In this document: positions 45,566 through 54,050 of the stretch, in pieces | Position numbering within the stretch: position 1 is the stretch's first letter | Layout: each line of letters starts with the position of its first letter | NCBI GenBank assembly: GCA_017480285.1 | Contig: JAFVAX010000034.1 | Location: 1 to 64,000 of the forward strand | From: Paludibacteraceae bacterium | GTDB lineage: Bacteria > Bacteroidota > Bacteroidia > Bacteroidales > Paludibacteraceae | DNA: 64,000 nt | Direction: 5' to 3' | Translations under genes and position numbers: made by a program | Notes under the pieces: generated by a model | The model's database searches: none | What the model was told of the DNA's origin: nothing | Seen by the model: only the letters and a program-made list of their open reading frames with translations

Positions 45566-46396
45566 ATGAGATACCAACTATCCCGTAACGATAAAACAAA
45601 AGATGTAAAATCTAAGGAGACAAAAACAACTCCTACCGACTATCCGACACGCCGTCCGAAACAGAAAGAAATGATTTTCGGACTGCGTGCCGTCATAGAG
45701 GCTATTGATGCCGGTAAGAGCCTTGACAAGGTTTTGCTACGCAGAGACATGTCGTCAGCATTGGCAAAAGAGTTGTACGCAAAACTCAAAGACATACCCG
45801 TTGCTATACAGAAAGTACCGGTAGAGAAGCTCAATAGCTATACCGACAAAAATCATCAAGGTGTTATTGCATTCCTCTCACCAATTGATTTTGAGCAGAT
45901 TGACACACTCTTGCCAACTCTGTACGAAGCAGGCAAAGTGCCTTTCTTTATGGTTTTAGACGGCATAACCGATATGCGCAACTTTGGCGCTATCGCACGA
46001 ACAGCCGTTTGTGCCGGAGTCGATGCACTCATAATCTCAACCCATAAGTCGGTTGCAATAAACGGCGATGCCGTAAAGACATCTGCCGGTGCACTACTTA
46101 CTCTACCCGTTTGCAAAGTGGAAAATCTAAAAGAGACATTATCGTTCCTTAAAGCGTCAGGAGTAAACATTATAGCCTCTACCGAACATACCGACAAGCC
46201 ATACACAAGCCTTGATTTCAATCTGCCAACTGCCATAGTCATGGGCTCTGAAGATATCGGTATTCAAGACGACATACTCAATCTTGCAACCGAAAAAGTC
46301 CGTATCCCGATGAAAGGTAAGTTGGAATCGCTCAATGTGTCTGTTGCCGCTGCCATAATGATGTACGAAGTAGTTCGTCAAAGATCCGACATCTAA
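45566..46396 (+). CDS. rlmB: 23S rRNA 2'-O-ribose methyltransferase, RlmB-like
   Basis: SpoU/TrmH-class methyltransferase of 276 residues, expected to modify G2251-equivalent of 23S rRNA. After a basic, Thr-rich leader of about 30 residues comes the substrate-binding domain (MIFGLRAVIEAIDAGKSLDK). The knotted SPOUT domain follows, with motif 1 DMRNFGAIARTAVCAGVDAL, motif 2 AIVMGSEDIGIQ and motif 3 IPMKGKLESLNVSVAAAIMM. The stop codon TAA is inside the first unit of a 24-base tandem repeat. Confidence 0.93.
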   Translation: MRYQLSRNDKTKDVKSKETKTTPTDYPTRRPKQKEMIFGLRAVIEAIDAGKSLDKVLLRRDMSSALAKELYAKLKDIPVAIQKVPVEKLNSYTDKNHQGVIAFLSPIDFEQIDTLLPTLYEAGKVPFFMVLDGITDMRNFGAIARTAVCAGVDALIISTHKSVAINGDAVKTSAGALLTLPVCKVENLKETLSFLKASGVNIIASTEHTDKPYTSLDFNLPTAIVMGSEDIGIQDDILNLATEKVRIPMKGKLESLNVSVAAAIMMYEVVRQRSDI

Positions 46397-46440
46397 CAGC
46401 GTCAGCGTTCTAACTTCTAACAGCATCAGCGTTCTAATAT
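46393..46440 (+). repeat. Two tandem 24-base repeats after rlmB
   Basis: CTAACAGCGTCAGCGTTCTA-type units at 46393-46416 and 46417-46440, nearly identical. The first contains the rlmB stop codon. Related single or tandem units lie at 51221-51240 (+), 31222-31291 (-) and 58341-58364 (-). Confidence 0.8.
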
Positions 46441-46452
46441 CAAACCTCTCTT

Positions 46453-47136
46453 ATGCAAATTCTTTACGAAGACAATCATATTATTGCTGTCAATAAAGCC
46501 GTTGGCGAAATCGTTCAAGGCGACAAGACCGGCGACAAACCACTGTCTGAAGAAGTAAAAAACTATCTCAAACAGAAATATGGCAAGCCCGGCAATGTCT
46601 TTCTCGGTGTTCCACATCGACTTGACCGACCAACCTCCGGTGTGGTTGTTTTTGCACGAACGAGCAAGGCACTCACCCGTCTAAACGATATGTTCCGCTC
46701 TCACAGCGAAATACAAAAGACCTATTGGGCTATTACGCAAAACCTGCCGACACAACCGCAAGGACGACTTGAACACTATCTGCTCCGAAAAGAAAAAGAA
46801 AACAAGTCCTATGTTGTAAAACCCGGCACACCAAACTCACAGTTAGCCATCCTTGAATACAAAGTTATAGGACATACAGAGCGTTATCATCTTTTAGAGA
46901 TCAATCTTCTTACCGGCAGACACCACCAGATACGCGCACAACTTGCAGCCATCGGTTGCCCTATCAAAGGCGACCTCAAATACGGAGCAAAACGCAGTAA
47001 CCCCGACGGAGGTATATGTCTGCACGCACGGCAGATAACTTTCACCCACCCCGTTACACACGAGGCAATAACCATAACAGCACCAACACCAAACGACAAT
47101 ATATGGCAAAACAACTTTGGAAACCCGGAACAATGA
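46453..47136 (+). CDS. RluA-family RNA pseudouridine synthase
   Basis: Pseudouridine synthase of 227 residues. The catalytic motif is HRLDRPTSGVVVFARTSKA (catalytic Asp in HRLDR), with RHHQIRAQLAAIGCPIKGDLK as the other conserved block. There is no N-terminal S4 domain, so it is a short member, probably acting on rRNA or tRNA at a site that cannot be told from sequence alone. Its 3' end overlaps the next gene by 34 bases. Confidence 0.92.
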   Translation: MQILYEDNHIIAVNKAVGEIVQGDKTGDKPLSEEVKNYLKQKYGKPGNVFLGVPHRLDRPTSGVVVFARTSKALTRLNDMFRSHSEIQKTYWAITQNLPTQPQGRLEHYLLRKEKENKSYVVKPGTPNSQLAILEYKVIGHTERYHLLEINLLTGRHHQIRAQLAAIGCPIKGDLKYGAKRSNPDGGICLHARQITFTHPVTHEAITITAPTPNDNIWQNNFGNPEQ

Positions 47137-47672
47137 TTTACCCGCTACCTGCCGTGTTGGTCAGTTGTGGAAACGAGCAATTAGGCTATAACATGCTCAC
47201 TGTTGCTTGGACGGGTACCGTATGCACCAACCCTGCCATGTGTTATATCTCTGTACGACCGGAGAGATACTCATATCAACTCATTAAACAAACCGGCGAG
47301 TTCGTCATCAACCTTACCAACCGAAAGTTGGCTAAAGCAGCAGATTGGTGCGGAGTGAAAAGCGGAAGAGATACAAACAAGTTCAAACAGATGCACCTAA
47401 CACCACAAAAAGGACAACTCGTCAGCGCACCCATCATACTTGAATCGCCTCTCAACATCGAATGCAAAGTAAAGCAAATCATTTCCTTAGGAAGCCACGA
47501 CATGTTCCTTGCCGATGTATTGGGCGTTCAAGCAAGCGAAGAATATATTAACCCCAAAACAGGACTTTTTGACCTTGAAAAAGCCGGACTCATAGCCTAT
47601 TCACACGGAAAGTACTTCGCCCTTACAGAACAAATAGGCAAGTTCGGCTGGACAGTCAGAAAGAAGAAATAA
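47103..47672 (+). CDS. Flavin reductase-like (FMN-binding) protein
   Basis: FMN-binding split-barrel protein of 189 residues, flavin reductase family. Visible: KPGTMIYPLPAVLVSCG at the N-terminus, TNPAMCYISVRPERYSYQLI, EFVINLTNRKLAKAADWCG, and ALTEQIGKFGWTVRKKK at the end. I choose the ATG at 47103 because KQLWKPGT matches the family N-terminus as I remember it. An alternative ATG at 47133 would give an ATGA overlap with the RluA-type stop but would remove those residues. Likely NAD(P)H:flavin oxidoreductase; the partner is unknown. Confidence 0.88.
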   Translation: MAKQLWKPGTMIYPLPAVLVSCGNEQLGYNMLTVAWTGTVCTNPAMCYISVRPERYSYQLIKQTGEFVINLTNRKLAKAADWCGVKSGRDTNKFKQMHLTPQKGQLVSAPIILESPLNIECKVKQIISLGSHDMFLADVLGVQASEEYINPKTGLFDLEKAGLIAYSHGKYFALTEQIGKFGWTVRKKK

Positions 47673-47689
47673 AACACAAACAGAACATT

Positions 47690-48571
47690 ATGCACCGTAG
47701 CGGTTTTGTAAATATAGTAGGTAACCCCAATGTCGGTAAATCAACCCTTATGAATCGTCTTGTAGGCGAGAGGCTGTCAATAATAACAAGCAAAGCCCAA
47801 ACAACACGCCACCGCATCATGGGTATCGTCAACGGCGAAGACTTCCAAATAGTCTTTTCTGATACACCCGGAGTGCTCCGACCATCATACAAACTGCAAG
47901 AGCAAATGCTCGACTTTTCCAAATCAGCACTTGTAGATGCCGACATACTGCTCTATATGACCGATGTGCAGGACGATGCTCTGAAAAACGAGGAGTTCCT
48001 GACAAAAGTAAAGTCAAACAAAGCACATATCCTGCTTGTCATCAATAAAATAGACCTCACAACACAACAGACACTCAACTCGCTCGTTGATTTCTGGAAA
48101 AAAACACTACCTAACGCGGAGATATTCCCTATTTCTGCACAAGAAGGCTTCGGAACAGAACAGCTGATGAAACGAATTGTTGAACTCTTGCCGGAGTGCC
48201 CTCCGTTTTTTGACAAAGACCAACTGACCGACAAACCACAGAAGTTTTTTGTTAATGAGATTATTAGAGAAAAAATACTGCTCAACTACGACAAGGAAAT
48301 ACCATATTCTGTGGAAGTGGAAGTCGAAAGTTTCAAAGAAGAAGACAAGATTATCCGGATTCGTGCAAACATCTATGTCGAACGCGACTCGCAAAAGGGA
48401 ATCATCATAGGACATCAAGGCAAATCGCTCAAACGAGTGGGAACACAAGCACGACAAGACCTCGAGGCATTCTTTGAAAAACAAATATACCTTGAACTCT
48501 ATGTCAAAGTAGATCGCGATTGGCGACAAAACAACGCCCGCCTGCGACACTACGGCTACGACCTGAAATAA
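47690..48571 (+). CDS. era: GTPase Era
   Basis: 16S rRNA-binding GTPase of 293 residues needed for 30S maturation. G1 GNPNVGKST (residues about 9-17), a switch region SKAQTTRHRIMGI, G3 DTPGVLRP, G4 NKID and G5 SAQEGFG are visible. The KH domain near the C-terminus has IIIGHQGKSLKRVGTQAR. It sits in a translation-related run with the RluA-type synthase upstream and ychF downstream. Confidence 0.97.
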   Translation: MHRSGFVNIVGNPNVGKSTLMNRLVGERLSIITSKAQTTRHRIMGIVNGEDFQIVFSDTPGVLRPSYKLQEQMLDFSKSALVDADILLYMTDVQDDALKNEEFLTKVKSNKAHILLVINKIDLTTQQTLNSLVDFWKKTLPNAEIFPISAQEGFGTEQLMKRIVELLPECPPFFDKDQLTDKPQKFFVNEIIREKILLNYDKEIPYSVEVEVESFKEEDKIIRIRANIYVERDSQKGIIIGHQGKSLKRVGTQARQDLEAFFEKQIYLELYVKVDRDWRQNNARLRHYGYDLK

Positions 48572-48608
48572 GATAATTTTGCTAATCACTTATAACTCAA
48601 AACTAATA

Positions 48609-49712
48609 ATGTCATTACAATGCGGAATCGTGGGACTGCCCAATGTAGGCAAATCCACACTTTTTAACTGTTTAAGCAACGCTAAAGCACAATCAGCCAA
48701 TTTCCCGTTCTGCACCATAGAACCGAATGTGGGCGTTATAACTGTACCTGACGAAAGACTCAATAAACTTGCTGAATTATGCAAACCTGAAAGAGTCATA
48801 CCGGCTACAATAGAAATAGTGGACATAGCAGGATTAGTCAAAGGTGCAAGCAAAGGCGAAGGACTTGGCAACAAATTCCTTGCAAACATACGGGAAACAG
48901 ACGCTATAATACATGTATTGCGCTGTTTCGACGACGACAATGTTATACACGTTGACGGCTCTGTCAACCCGCTTCGAGATAAAGAGATTATCGACGCCGA
49001 ACTGCAACTCAAAGACTTAGAAACGGTTGAAAACCGAATACAGAAAGTCCAAAAACAGGCAACTGCCGGACAAGACAAACAGGCAAAATTAGCACTCGAA
49101 GTACTGCTCAAATACAAAGAAGCCCTTTCACAAGGACTATCAGCAAGAACAGTCCAACTCGAAAACAAAGACGAAGAAGCAATCGCCAAAGAGATGTTTC
49201 TTTTGACCAACAAACCTGTACTCTATGTATGCAATGTTGACGAAGCCTCGGCTGTCAGCGGAAACTCTTATGTTCAGCAAGTCAAAGAAGCAGTCAAAGC
49301 AGAAAATGCCGAAGTGCTCGTCGTTGCCGCTAAGATAGAGTCTGAAATAGCAGAACTTGAAACCTACGAAGAACGAAAAATGTTCCTCGAAGAAATAGGT
49401 CTGGAAGAGTCAGGCGTCAACCGACTGATTAAAAAGGCATACGCCCTACTGAACCTTTGCACTTTCCTCACTGCCGGAAGCGATGAAGTGAGAGCATGGA
49501 CTTTTACAAAAGGCAGTAAAGCACCCGTTTGCGCAGGAGTTATACATACCGACTTTGAACGAGGCTTCATCCGTGCAGAAGTTATCAAGTACAACGATTT
49601 TATTACTTTGGGTGGAGAATCGGCTTGCCGAGATGCCGGAAAACTGTCAATCGAAGGAAAAGACTATATCGTTCAAGATGGAGACATAATGCATTTTAGA
49701 TTTAATGTTTGA
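48609..49712 (+). CDS. ychF: Redox-regulated ATPase YchF/OLA1
   Basis: Obg-related ATPase of 367 residues binding ribosomes. Visible: Walker A GLPNVGKST (residues about 8-16), the NFPFCTIEPNVGVITVPDER switch region, G3-like DIAGLVKGASKGEGLGN, and the C-terminal TGS domain (DFERGFIRAEVIKYNDF). The start at 48609 (MSLQCGIVGLPNVG) matches the family; the frame is open 30 bases further upstream, but that would add residues the family lacks. Confidence 0.96.
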   Translation: MSLQCGIVGLPNVGKSTLFNCLSNAKAQSANFPFCTIEPNVGVITVPDERLNKLAELCKPERVIPATIEIVDIAGLVKGASKGEGLGNKFLANIRETDAIIHVLRCFDDDNVIHVDGSVNPLRDKEIIDAELQLKDLETVENRIQKVQKQATAGQDKQAKLALEVLLKYKEALSQGLSARTVQLENKDEEAIAKEMFLLTNKPVLYVCNVDEASAVSGNSYVQQVKEAVKAENAEVLVVAAKIESEIAELETYEERKMFLEEIGLEESGVNRLIKKAYALLNLCTFLTAGSDEVRAWTFTKGSKAPVCAGVIHTDFERGFIRAEVIKYNDFITLGGESACRDAGKLSIEGKDYIVQDGDIMHFRFNV

Positions 49713-49794
49713 GTGTCCTAATTTGCGTATTATTTGTACTAAACGGCGTAAAAAATGTACTTTTTTTAATAATTTTGATTTTTTTTCAAATAAA

Positions 49795-49826
49795 TTTGGA
49801 AAATCAAAATAAAAGTTGTATCTTTG
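49795..49826 (+). promoter_or_regulatory. Promoter upstream of the small membrane protein and greA
   Basis: -33 TTTG (49795-49798), 20 bases, -7 TATCTTTG (49819-49826). Confidence 0.75.
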
Positions 49827-49871
49827 CAACGAAACAAATAAAATTTCATAGTTAAGGTTTAGGTTTAATGG

Positions 49872-49899
49872 CAACGAGAAGCTGGGAAGTTTCTCGTTG
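49872..49899 (+). promoter_or_regulatory. Leader hairpin before the small membrane protein
   Basis: CAACGAGAA (49872-49880) pairs perfectly with TTCTCGTTG (49891-49899), a 10-base loop, and TTTTC follows. It lies about 40 bases after the predicted transcription start and could be an attenuator or a translation-control hairpin. It is also inside the longest possible reading frame of the next gene. Confidence 0.5.
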
Positions 49900-49942
49900 T
49901 TTTCAGTTTGAATTACAAAAACACTTTTACAAAATTACAACA

Positions 49943-50317
49943 ATGAAAATCTTGATATACATATTAGCCTTGGTCGCTTACATTGTTTATAGTGCAATAA
50001 GCAGCAGCTTGAAAAAGGATGCCGAAAATAAAAAGAAATATAGAAGAGTGGAAAATACAAAAGCCCAACTCAAAAACGACATTATAAACACAGAAAACAA
50101 TAAAGCAGATATGAAACAAATGAACCTTAACAACCCAAAAGTTAAAGAAAAAACAAAACAGAAGGTCAGTCAGCAACCCTCAAGACCTGAAAATGCAGAA
50201 AAAATCGAAACAATAAAGCAAAACGAAATCAACACTAAAAACAACATACATTTAGATAATGTGGAAGATTTGCGTAGAGCAATAATAACCGCAGAAATAA
50301 TAAACCGTAAATACTAA
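49943..50317 (+). CDS. Small single-span membrane protein of unknown function
   Basis: 124 residues if started at the ATG at 49943. One N-terminal hydrophobic helix (IYILALVAYIVYSAI), then a charged Lys/Asn/Glu-rich stretch that is probably disordered, then a conserved-looking end (VEDLRRAIITAEIINRKY). From memory, similar tails are found in small Bacteroidota membrane proteins. An in-frame ATG at 49868 would add 25 residues and place the leader hairpin inside the coding region; I prefer the later start because it begins at the helix. It precedes greA by 19 bases. Confidence 0.65.
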   Translation: MKILIYILALVAYIVYSAISSSLKKDAENKKKYRRVENTKAQLKNDIINTENNKADMKQMNLNNPKVKEKTKQKVSQQPSRPENAEKIETIKQNEINTKNNIHLDNVEDLRRAIITAEIINRKY

Positions 50318-50336
50318 TCTTCAAAATATATAAATC

Positions 50337-50807
50337 ATGGCATTATTATATGTAACAGCAGATGGTCTGCAAAAATTAAAAGATGAACTTGTTTATTTAG
50401 AAGGCGTTGAGCGTCCGCGTGTCATTCAAGCCATTCAGGAAGCACGCGATAAAGGCGACCTTAGTGAGAACGCTGAATACGACGCAGCAAAAGAAGAACA
50501 AGGAAAACTTGAATCAAAAATTGCACTTCTCAAAGAGAAAATTATGGATGCACGCATCATCGATGAGAGTCGTATAAACACCAACGAAGTGCAAGTACTC
50601 ACCAAAGTAAAACTGAAAAATGTAAAGACCGGACAAACAATGCAATATCAGTTGGTTACAGAAGGCGAAGCCAATTTCAAACAAGGCAAACTTTCAGTAT
50701 CGACACCTATTGCCAAAGGCATTCTCGGAAAGAAAGTGGGTGAGATTGCACAAATAAAAGTACCGACAGGTGTAGTTGAACTGCAAATAATGGAGATTGC
50801 TTTATGA
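50337..50807 (+). CDS. greA: Transcript cleavage factor GreA
   Basis: Rescues backtracked RNA polymerase by stimulating transcript cleavage; 156 residues. The N-terminal coiled coil carries the acidic tip (GDLSENAEYDAAKEEQGKLE, residues about 41-60). The C-terminal FKBP-like domain ends in GVVELQIMEIAL. Its stop overlaps the start of the HIT gene (ATGA at 50804-50807). Confidence 0.97.
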   Translation: MALLYVTADGLQKLKDELVYLEGVERPRVIQAIQEARDKGDLSENAEYDAAKEEQGKLESKIALLKEKIMDARIIDESRINTNEVQVLTKVKLKNVKTGQTMQYQLVTEGEANFKQGKLSVSTPIAKGILGKKVGEIAQIKVPTGVVELQIMEIAL

Positions 50808-51205
50808 CGATTTTTTCACGCATCATCAAAGGAGAAATACCGTCTTACAAGATTTTAGAAGACGAGCATTTTTACGCTTTCCTTGATATCAACCCCCTCA
50901 CAGAGGGGCATACGCTCGTTATACCAAAACTTGAAGAACCCGAAGAAGACTACATCTTCAACCTTGACGACGACACACTTGCCAAGATGATGGTTTTTGC
51001 AAAGAAAGTGGCTAAAGCACAAAAAGAAGCACTGAACTGCAAAAGAGTCGGTGTGGCCGTTTTAGGAATGGAAGTAAATCATGTTCATATCCACCTTATC
51101 CCGCTTCAGTCAGAAAAAGATATGCTGTTCAGCAACCCGAAACTGAAATTAGAACCCGAAAAAATGGAACAAATAGCAGCAAGCATTCGTAGCAAAATCA
51201 AATAA
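50804..51205 (+). CDS. HIT-family nucleotide-binding protein
   Basis: Small histidine-triad hydrolase of 133 residues, probably acting on nucleoside phosphoramidates or dinucleoside polyphosphates. The triad VNHVHIHLIPL is at residues about 86-96, and DINPLTEGHTLVIPKLE lies near the N-terminus. The ATGA overlap couples it to greA, a pairing seen in other Bacteroidota. The precise substrate is unknown. Confidence 0.93.
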   Translation: MTIFSRIIKGEIPSYKILEDEHFYAFLDINPLTEGHTLVIPKLEEPEEDYIFNLDDDTLAKMMVFAKKVAKAQKEALNCKRVGVAVLGMEVNHVHIHLIPLQSEKDMLFSNPKLKLEPEKMEQIAASIRSKIK

Positions 51206-51220
51206 TCCAAAATCCAACTT

Positions 51221-51240
51221 CCAACAGCGAAGCGGTCAAA
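51221..51240 (+). repeat. Single copy of the CCAACAGCG...GGTC family
   Basis: CCAACAGCGAAGCGGTCAAA, 16 bases after the HIT stop, preceded by short AATCCAA direct repeats. It is the same family as the tandem copies after rlmB and hppA. Confidence 0.6.
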
Positions 51241-51283
51241 CTTCCCCAAAAAACGAAAAAATTAGTTTTTTTTCAAAAAAAAG

Positions 51284-51314
51284 TTGCATAATTAAAAAAA
51301 AAGTTGTATCTTTG
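51284..51314 (+). promoter_or_regulatory. tRNA-Phe promoter
   Basis: -33 TTG (51284-51286), 20 bases, -7 TATCTTTG (51307-51314), 17 bases before the tRNA. Confidence 0.75.
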
Positions 51315-51331
51315 CAGTCGCAAATTTATGG

Positions 51332-51404
51332 GGTACCTTAGCTCAGGTGGTAGAGCAATGGACTGAAAATCCATGTGTCCTTGGTTCAACTCCAAGAGGT
51401 ACCA
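51332..51404 (+). tRNA. tRNA-Phe (anticodon GAA)
   Basis: 73-base cloverleaf. The acceptor stem GGTACCT pairs perfectly with AGGTACC, the anticodon loop CTGAAAA has GAA at 51365-51367, the T arm contains GGTTCAACTCC, and the discriminator base is A. CCA is not encoded. Its own promoter and terminator make it a single-gene unit. Confidence 0.95.
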
Positions 51405-51410
51405 CTGCCG

Positions 51411-51448
51411 AAAAGCGCATACTGAAAAAAGTATGCGCTTTTTTTTCA
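51411..51448 (+). terminator. tRNA-Phe terminator
   Basis: Perfect 13-bp stem (51411-51423 with 51430-51442), 6-base loop, then a run of T. Confidence 0.9.
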
Positions 51449-51470
51449 TACAAAAAAAATGAAATTTATC

Positions 51471-51501
51471 TTGATAATCTTGAATAATTTTAGTATATTT
51501 G
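51471..51501 (+). promoter_or_regulatory. rsfS promoter
   Basis: -33 TTG (51471-51473), 20 bases, -7 TATATTTG (51494-51501), 47 bases before the rsfS start. Confidence 0.7.
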
Positions 51502-51548
51502 CGAAAAATAACAACTATCTGTAAAATTAAGTCAATTTTTAAGAACTA

Positions 51549-51893
51549 ATGAAACTGAACGACAAAATTGTTGAAGCGATACAAAACAAGAAAGGTCATC
51601 GCATCGTGGTTATGGATATGCGCAAACTATCGCCCAAACCTTGCGACTGGTTTGTAGTGGCAGAAGGCGGGTCAAACACGCAGGTTACCGCCATTGCCGA
51701 TGAAGTGGAGGATTTCGTACGCACCGAAACAAAAGAAAAACCAATAGCCATCATAGGCAGAGACAACGCTGAATGGATAGCACTTGACTACGGAGAAACG
51801 ATGGTTCATATCTTCCAACGCGAAGCAAGAGAGTTCTACGCACTCGAACAACTCTGGGGAGACGCAAAGATAACAGAAGTACCGGAAGTATAA
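51549..51893 (+). CDS. rsfS: Ribosome silencing factor RsfS
   Basis: Binds ribosomal protein L14 and blocks subunit joining under starvation; 114 residues. The family pattern is present: IVVMDMRKLSPKPCDWFVVA near the start, then AEWIALDYGETMVHIFQREA and REFYALEQLWGDA. ftsH follows after 135 bases that contain three tandem hairpin repeats; the pairing rsfS-ftsH is common in Bacteroidota. Confidence 0.95.
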   Translation: MKLNDKIVEAIQNKKGHRIVVMDMRKLSPKPCDWFVVAEGGSNTQVTAIADEVEDFVRTETKEKPIAIIGRDNAEWIALDYGETMVHIFQREAREFYALEQLWGDAKITEVPEV

Positions 51894-51904
51894 TCAAATA
51901 TCTT

Positions 51905-52015
51905 ATTCGTCAACTGCCAAAAGCGTAAACTTTTGAAGAAAATTCGTCAACTGCCAAAAGCGTAAACTTTTGAAAAAAATTCGTCAACTGCCAAAAGCGT
52001 AAGCTTTTGGTAAAA
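51905..52015 (+). repeat. Three tandem 37-base hairpin repeats between rsfS and ftsH
   Basis: Exact 37-base period: copies at 51905-51941, 51942-51978 and 51979-52015. Each has ATTCGTCAACTGCC and a stem CAAAAG ... CTTTTG around GCGTAA, followed by A-rich sequence. A fourth, single copy lies at 43558-43593. Confidence 0.9.
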
Positions 52016-52028
52016 ATAAATTCAAACT

Positions 52029-53999
52029 ATGAACGAAGAACAAATGCAACAAAACAACAATCAGCCCGACAACACCGATAACAACAAACAAAATAAAGAC
52101 AAGCAGAAAAACAAAAAACGCAAATCGCTTCTTTGGATATATTTGTTGATAACGGCTGTTCTGTTCGGCAGTTATTTCTTTACAAGCGATTCCGCACAAA
52201 AAGATATCTCTTACACCAAACTGCAGGCATATATTCAAAACGATGTGGTCGAGTCGCTAAAGATATACGACAACAACATCGCCAAAGCCAAAATCAAAGA
52301 GACTCAAGCCGTAACAGTCTTCGGCGACAAAGTGGCAGAGCATAAAGACCTACTGCTCACGGTTGACATACATTCGGTAGATGAGTTTAACAAGTACATG
52401 ACCGATATCAACAACCAACGACTTGAAGAAGGCAAACCCAAAATAGACCTCACCTTCGAAAAAAATCGTGATTTCTGGTTTCAGATACTTATCAATGTGG
52501 TGCCGTTCGTACTAATGATACTGTTCTTTGTTTGGATGAGTCAAGGTATTGGCAACGCAACAGGAGGCATATTCAGTGTCGGAAAAGCCAAGGCACAAGT
52601 GTTTGACAAAGACAAACAAGATAAGGTAACATTCAAAGATGTGGCAGGACTTGAAGGCGCAAAACAAGAAGTGGAAGAGATAGTGGCTTTCCTCAAAAAC
52701 CCCAAGAAATATACTGACTTAGGCGGAAAAATACCTAAGGGAGCACTGCTCGTAGGCCCTCCGGGAACAGGTAAGACACTACTTGCCAAAGCCGTCGCAG
52801 GCGAGGCAGATGTACCATTCTTCTCAATGTCCGGCTCCGACTTCGTTGAGATGTTCGTAGGTGTGGGCGCATCAAGAGTAAGAGACCTTTTCCGACAAGC
52901 AAATGAAAAATCACCCTGTATCGTCTTTATCGATGAGATAGACGCTGTCGGGCGTGCGCGTGGAAAAAATGTAATGACAGGTGGCAACGACGAACGCGAA
53001 TCAACACTTAACCAACTACTTACCGAGATGGACGGGTTTGGAACAAACTCAGGTGTCATCATTCTTGCCGCAACCAACCGTGCCGATGTGCTCGACTCTG
53101 CACTCCTGCGTGCCGGGCGTTTCGACAGACAGATACATGTTGAACTCCCTGACCTGCAAGAACGAAAAGCCATCTTTGCAGTACATCTGCGCCCGCTCAA
53201 AGTAAGCGACAGTTTGGATGTTAACTTCCTCGCTAAACAAACACCGGGATTCTCCGGTGCCGACATAGCCAATGTATGCAACGAAGCTGCACTTATAGCC
53301 GCCCGTAAAAACAAACAATCTATTGACGGACAAGACTTTATGGATGCTGTTGACCGTATCGTTGGCGGACTTGAAAGAAAAACCAAAATCCTCACTCAAG
53401 AAGAGAAGCAGTCTATTGCCTACCACGAAGCCGGACACGCAACAGTATCGTGGTTACTACAATGGGCCAACCCGCTTGTTAAAGTAACTATCGTCCCTCG
53501 AGGTATGGCTCTCGGTGCCGCTTGGTACCTGCCCGAAGAACGGCAACTGACACGCAAAGACCACCTCTTGGACGAGATGTGCGCAACATTAGGCGGACGC
53601 GCGGCAGAAGAACTGTTCCTCAATCAAACAAGCACAGGCGCACTCAACGACCTTGAACGCGTAAACAAACAGGCATACGCTATGGTGGCTTACTATGGAA
53701 TGAGCGACAAACTGCCAAACGCAAGTTTCTACGACTCTACAGGACAAAGTGAATATAACCTGCAAAAACCTTATTCCGAACAGACAGCACAGCTTATCGA
53801 CGAAGAAGTACAGAAACTCATCGCTTCGCAAATGCAACGCGCTAAAGACTTGCTTGAGCAACATGCCGAAGGACACCACGCCATAGCAGACCTGCTCGTC
53901 GAAAGAGAAGTTATTACCTCTGCCGATGTGGAACGCATACTCGGACCAAGACCTTGGAAAAGTCGTCAGGACGAATTGCTCAATACCGAAAATGCTTGA
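52029..53999 (+). CDS. ftsH: ATP-dependent zinc metalloprotease FtsH
   Basis: Membrane AAA+ protease of 656 residues that removes damaged membrane proteins. The N-terminal 32 residues are Asn/Gln/Lys-rich. TM1 is at about 34-51, followed by a periplasmic domain and TM2 at about 147-167. The AAA domain has Walker A GPPGTGKT, Walker [12 protein letters not shown] and second region of homology [20 protein letters not shown]. The zinc site HEAGH is in the peptidase domain. Length and domain order are normal for Bacteroidota. Confidence 0.97.
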   Translation: MNEEQMQQNNNQPDNTDNNKQNKDKQKNKKRKSLLWIYLLITAVLFGSYFFTSDSAQKDISYTKLQAYIQNDVVESLKIYDNNIAKAKIKETQAVTVFGDKVAEHKDLLLTVDIHSVDEFNKYMTDINNQRLEEGKPKIDLTFEKNRDFWFQILINVVPFVLMILFFVWMSQGIGNATGGIFSVGKAKAQVFDKDKQDKVTFKDVAGLEGAKQEVEEIVAFLKNPKKYTDLGGKIPKGALLVGPPGTGKTLLAKAVAGEADVPFFSMSGSDFVEMFVGVGASRVRDLFRQANEKSPCIVFIDEIDAVGRARGKNVMTGGNDERESTLNQLLTEMDGFGTNSGVIILAATNRADVLDSALLRAGRFDRQIHVELPDLQERKAIFAVHLRPLKVSDSLDVNFLAKQTPGFSGADIANVCNEAALIAARKNKQSIDGQDFMDAVDRIVGGLERKTKILTQEEKQSIAYHEAGHATVSWLLQWANPLVKVTIVPRGMALGAAWYLPEERQLTRKDHLLDEMCATLGGRAAEELFLNQTSTGALNDLERVNKQAYAMVAYYGMSDKLPNASFYDSTGQSEYNLQKPYSEQTAQLIDEEVQKLIASQMQRAKDLLEQHAEGHHAIADLLVEREVITSADVERILGPRPWKSRQDELLNTENA

Positions 54000-54050
54000 G
54001 AAACAAATAAATAAGAAATACCTAATAACTATTAACTAAATTTTTAAGGA

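Noticed and set aside
47016..47102. Upstream start for the flavin reductase gene
   Set aside because: It would add 29 residues encoded inside the RluA-type gene with no family counterpart.
51905..52015. CRISPR array
   Set aside because: The three 37-base units are contiguous with no unique spacers, and there are no cas genes.
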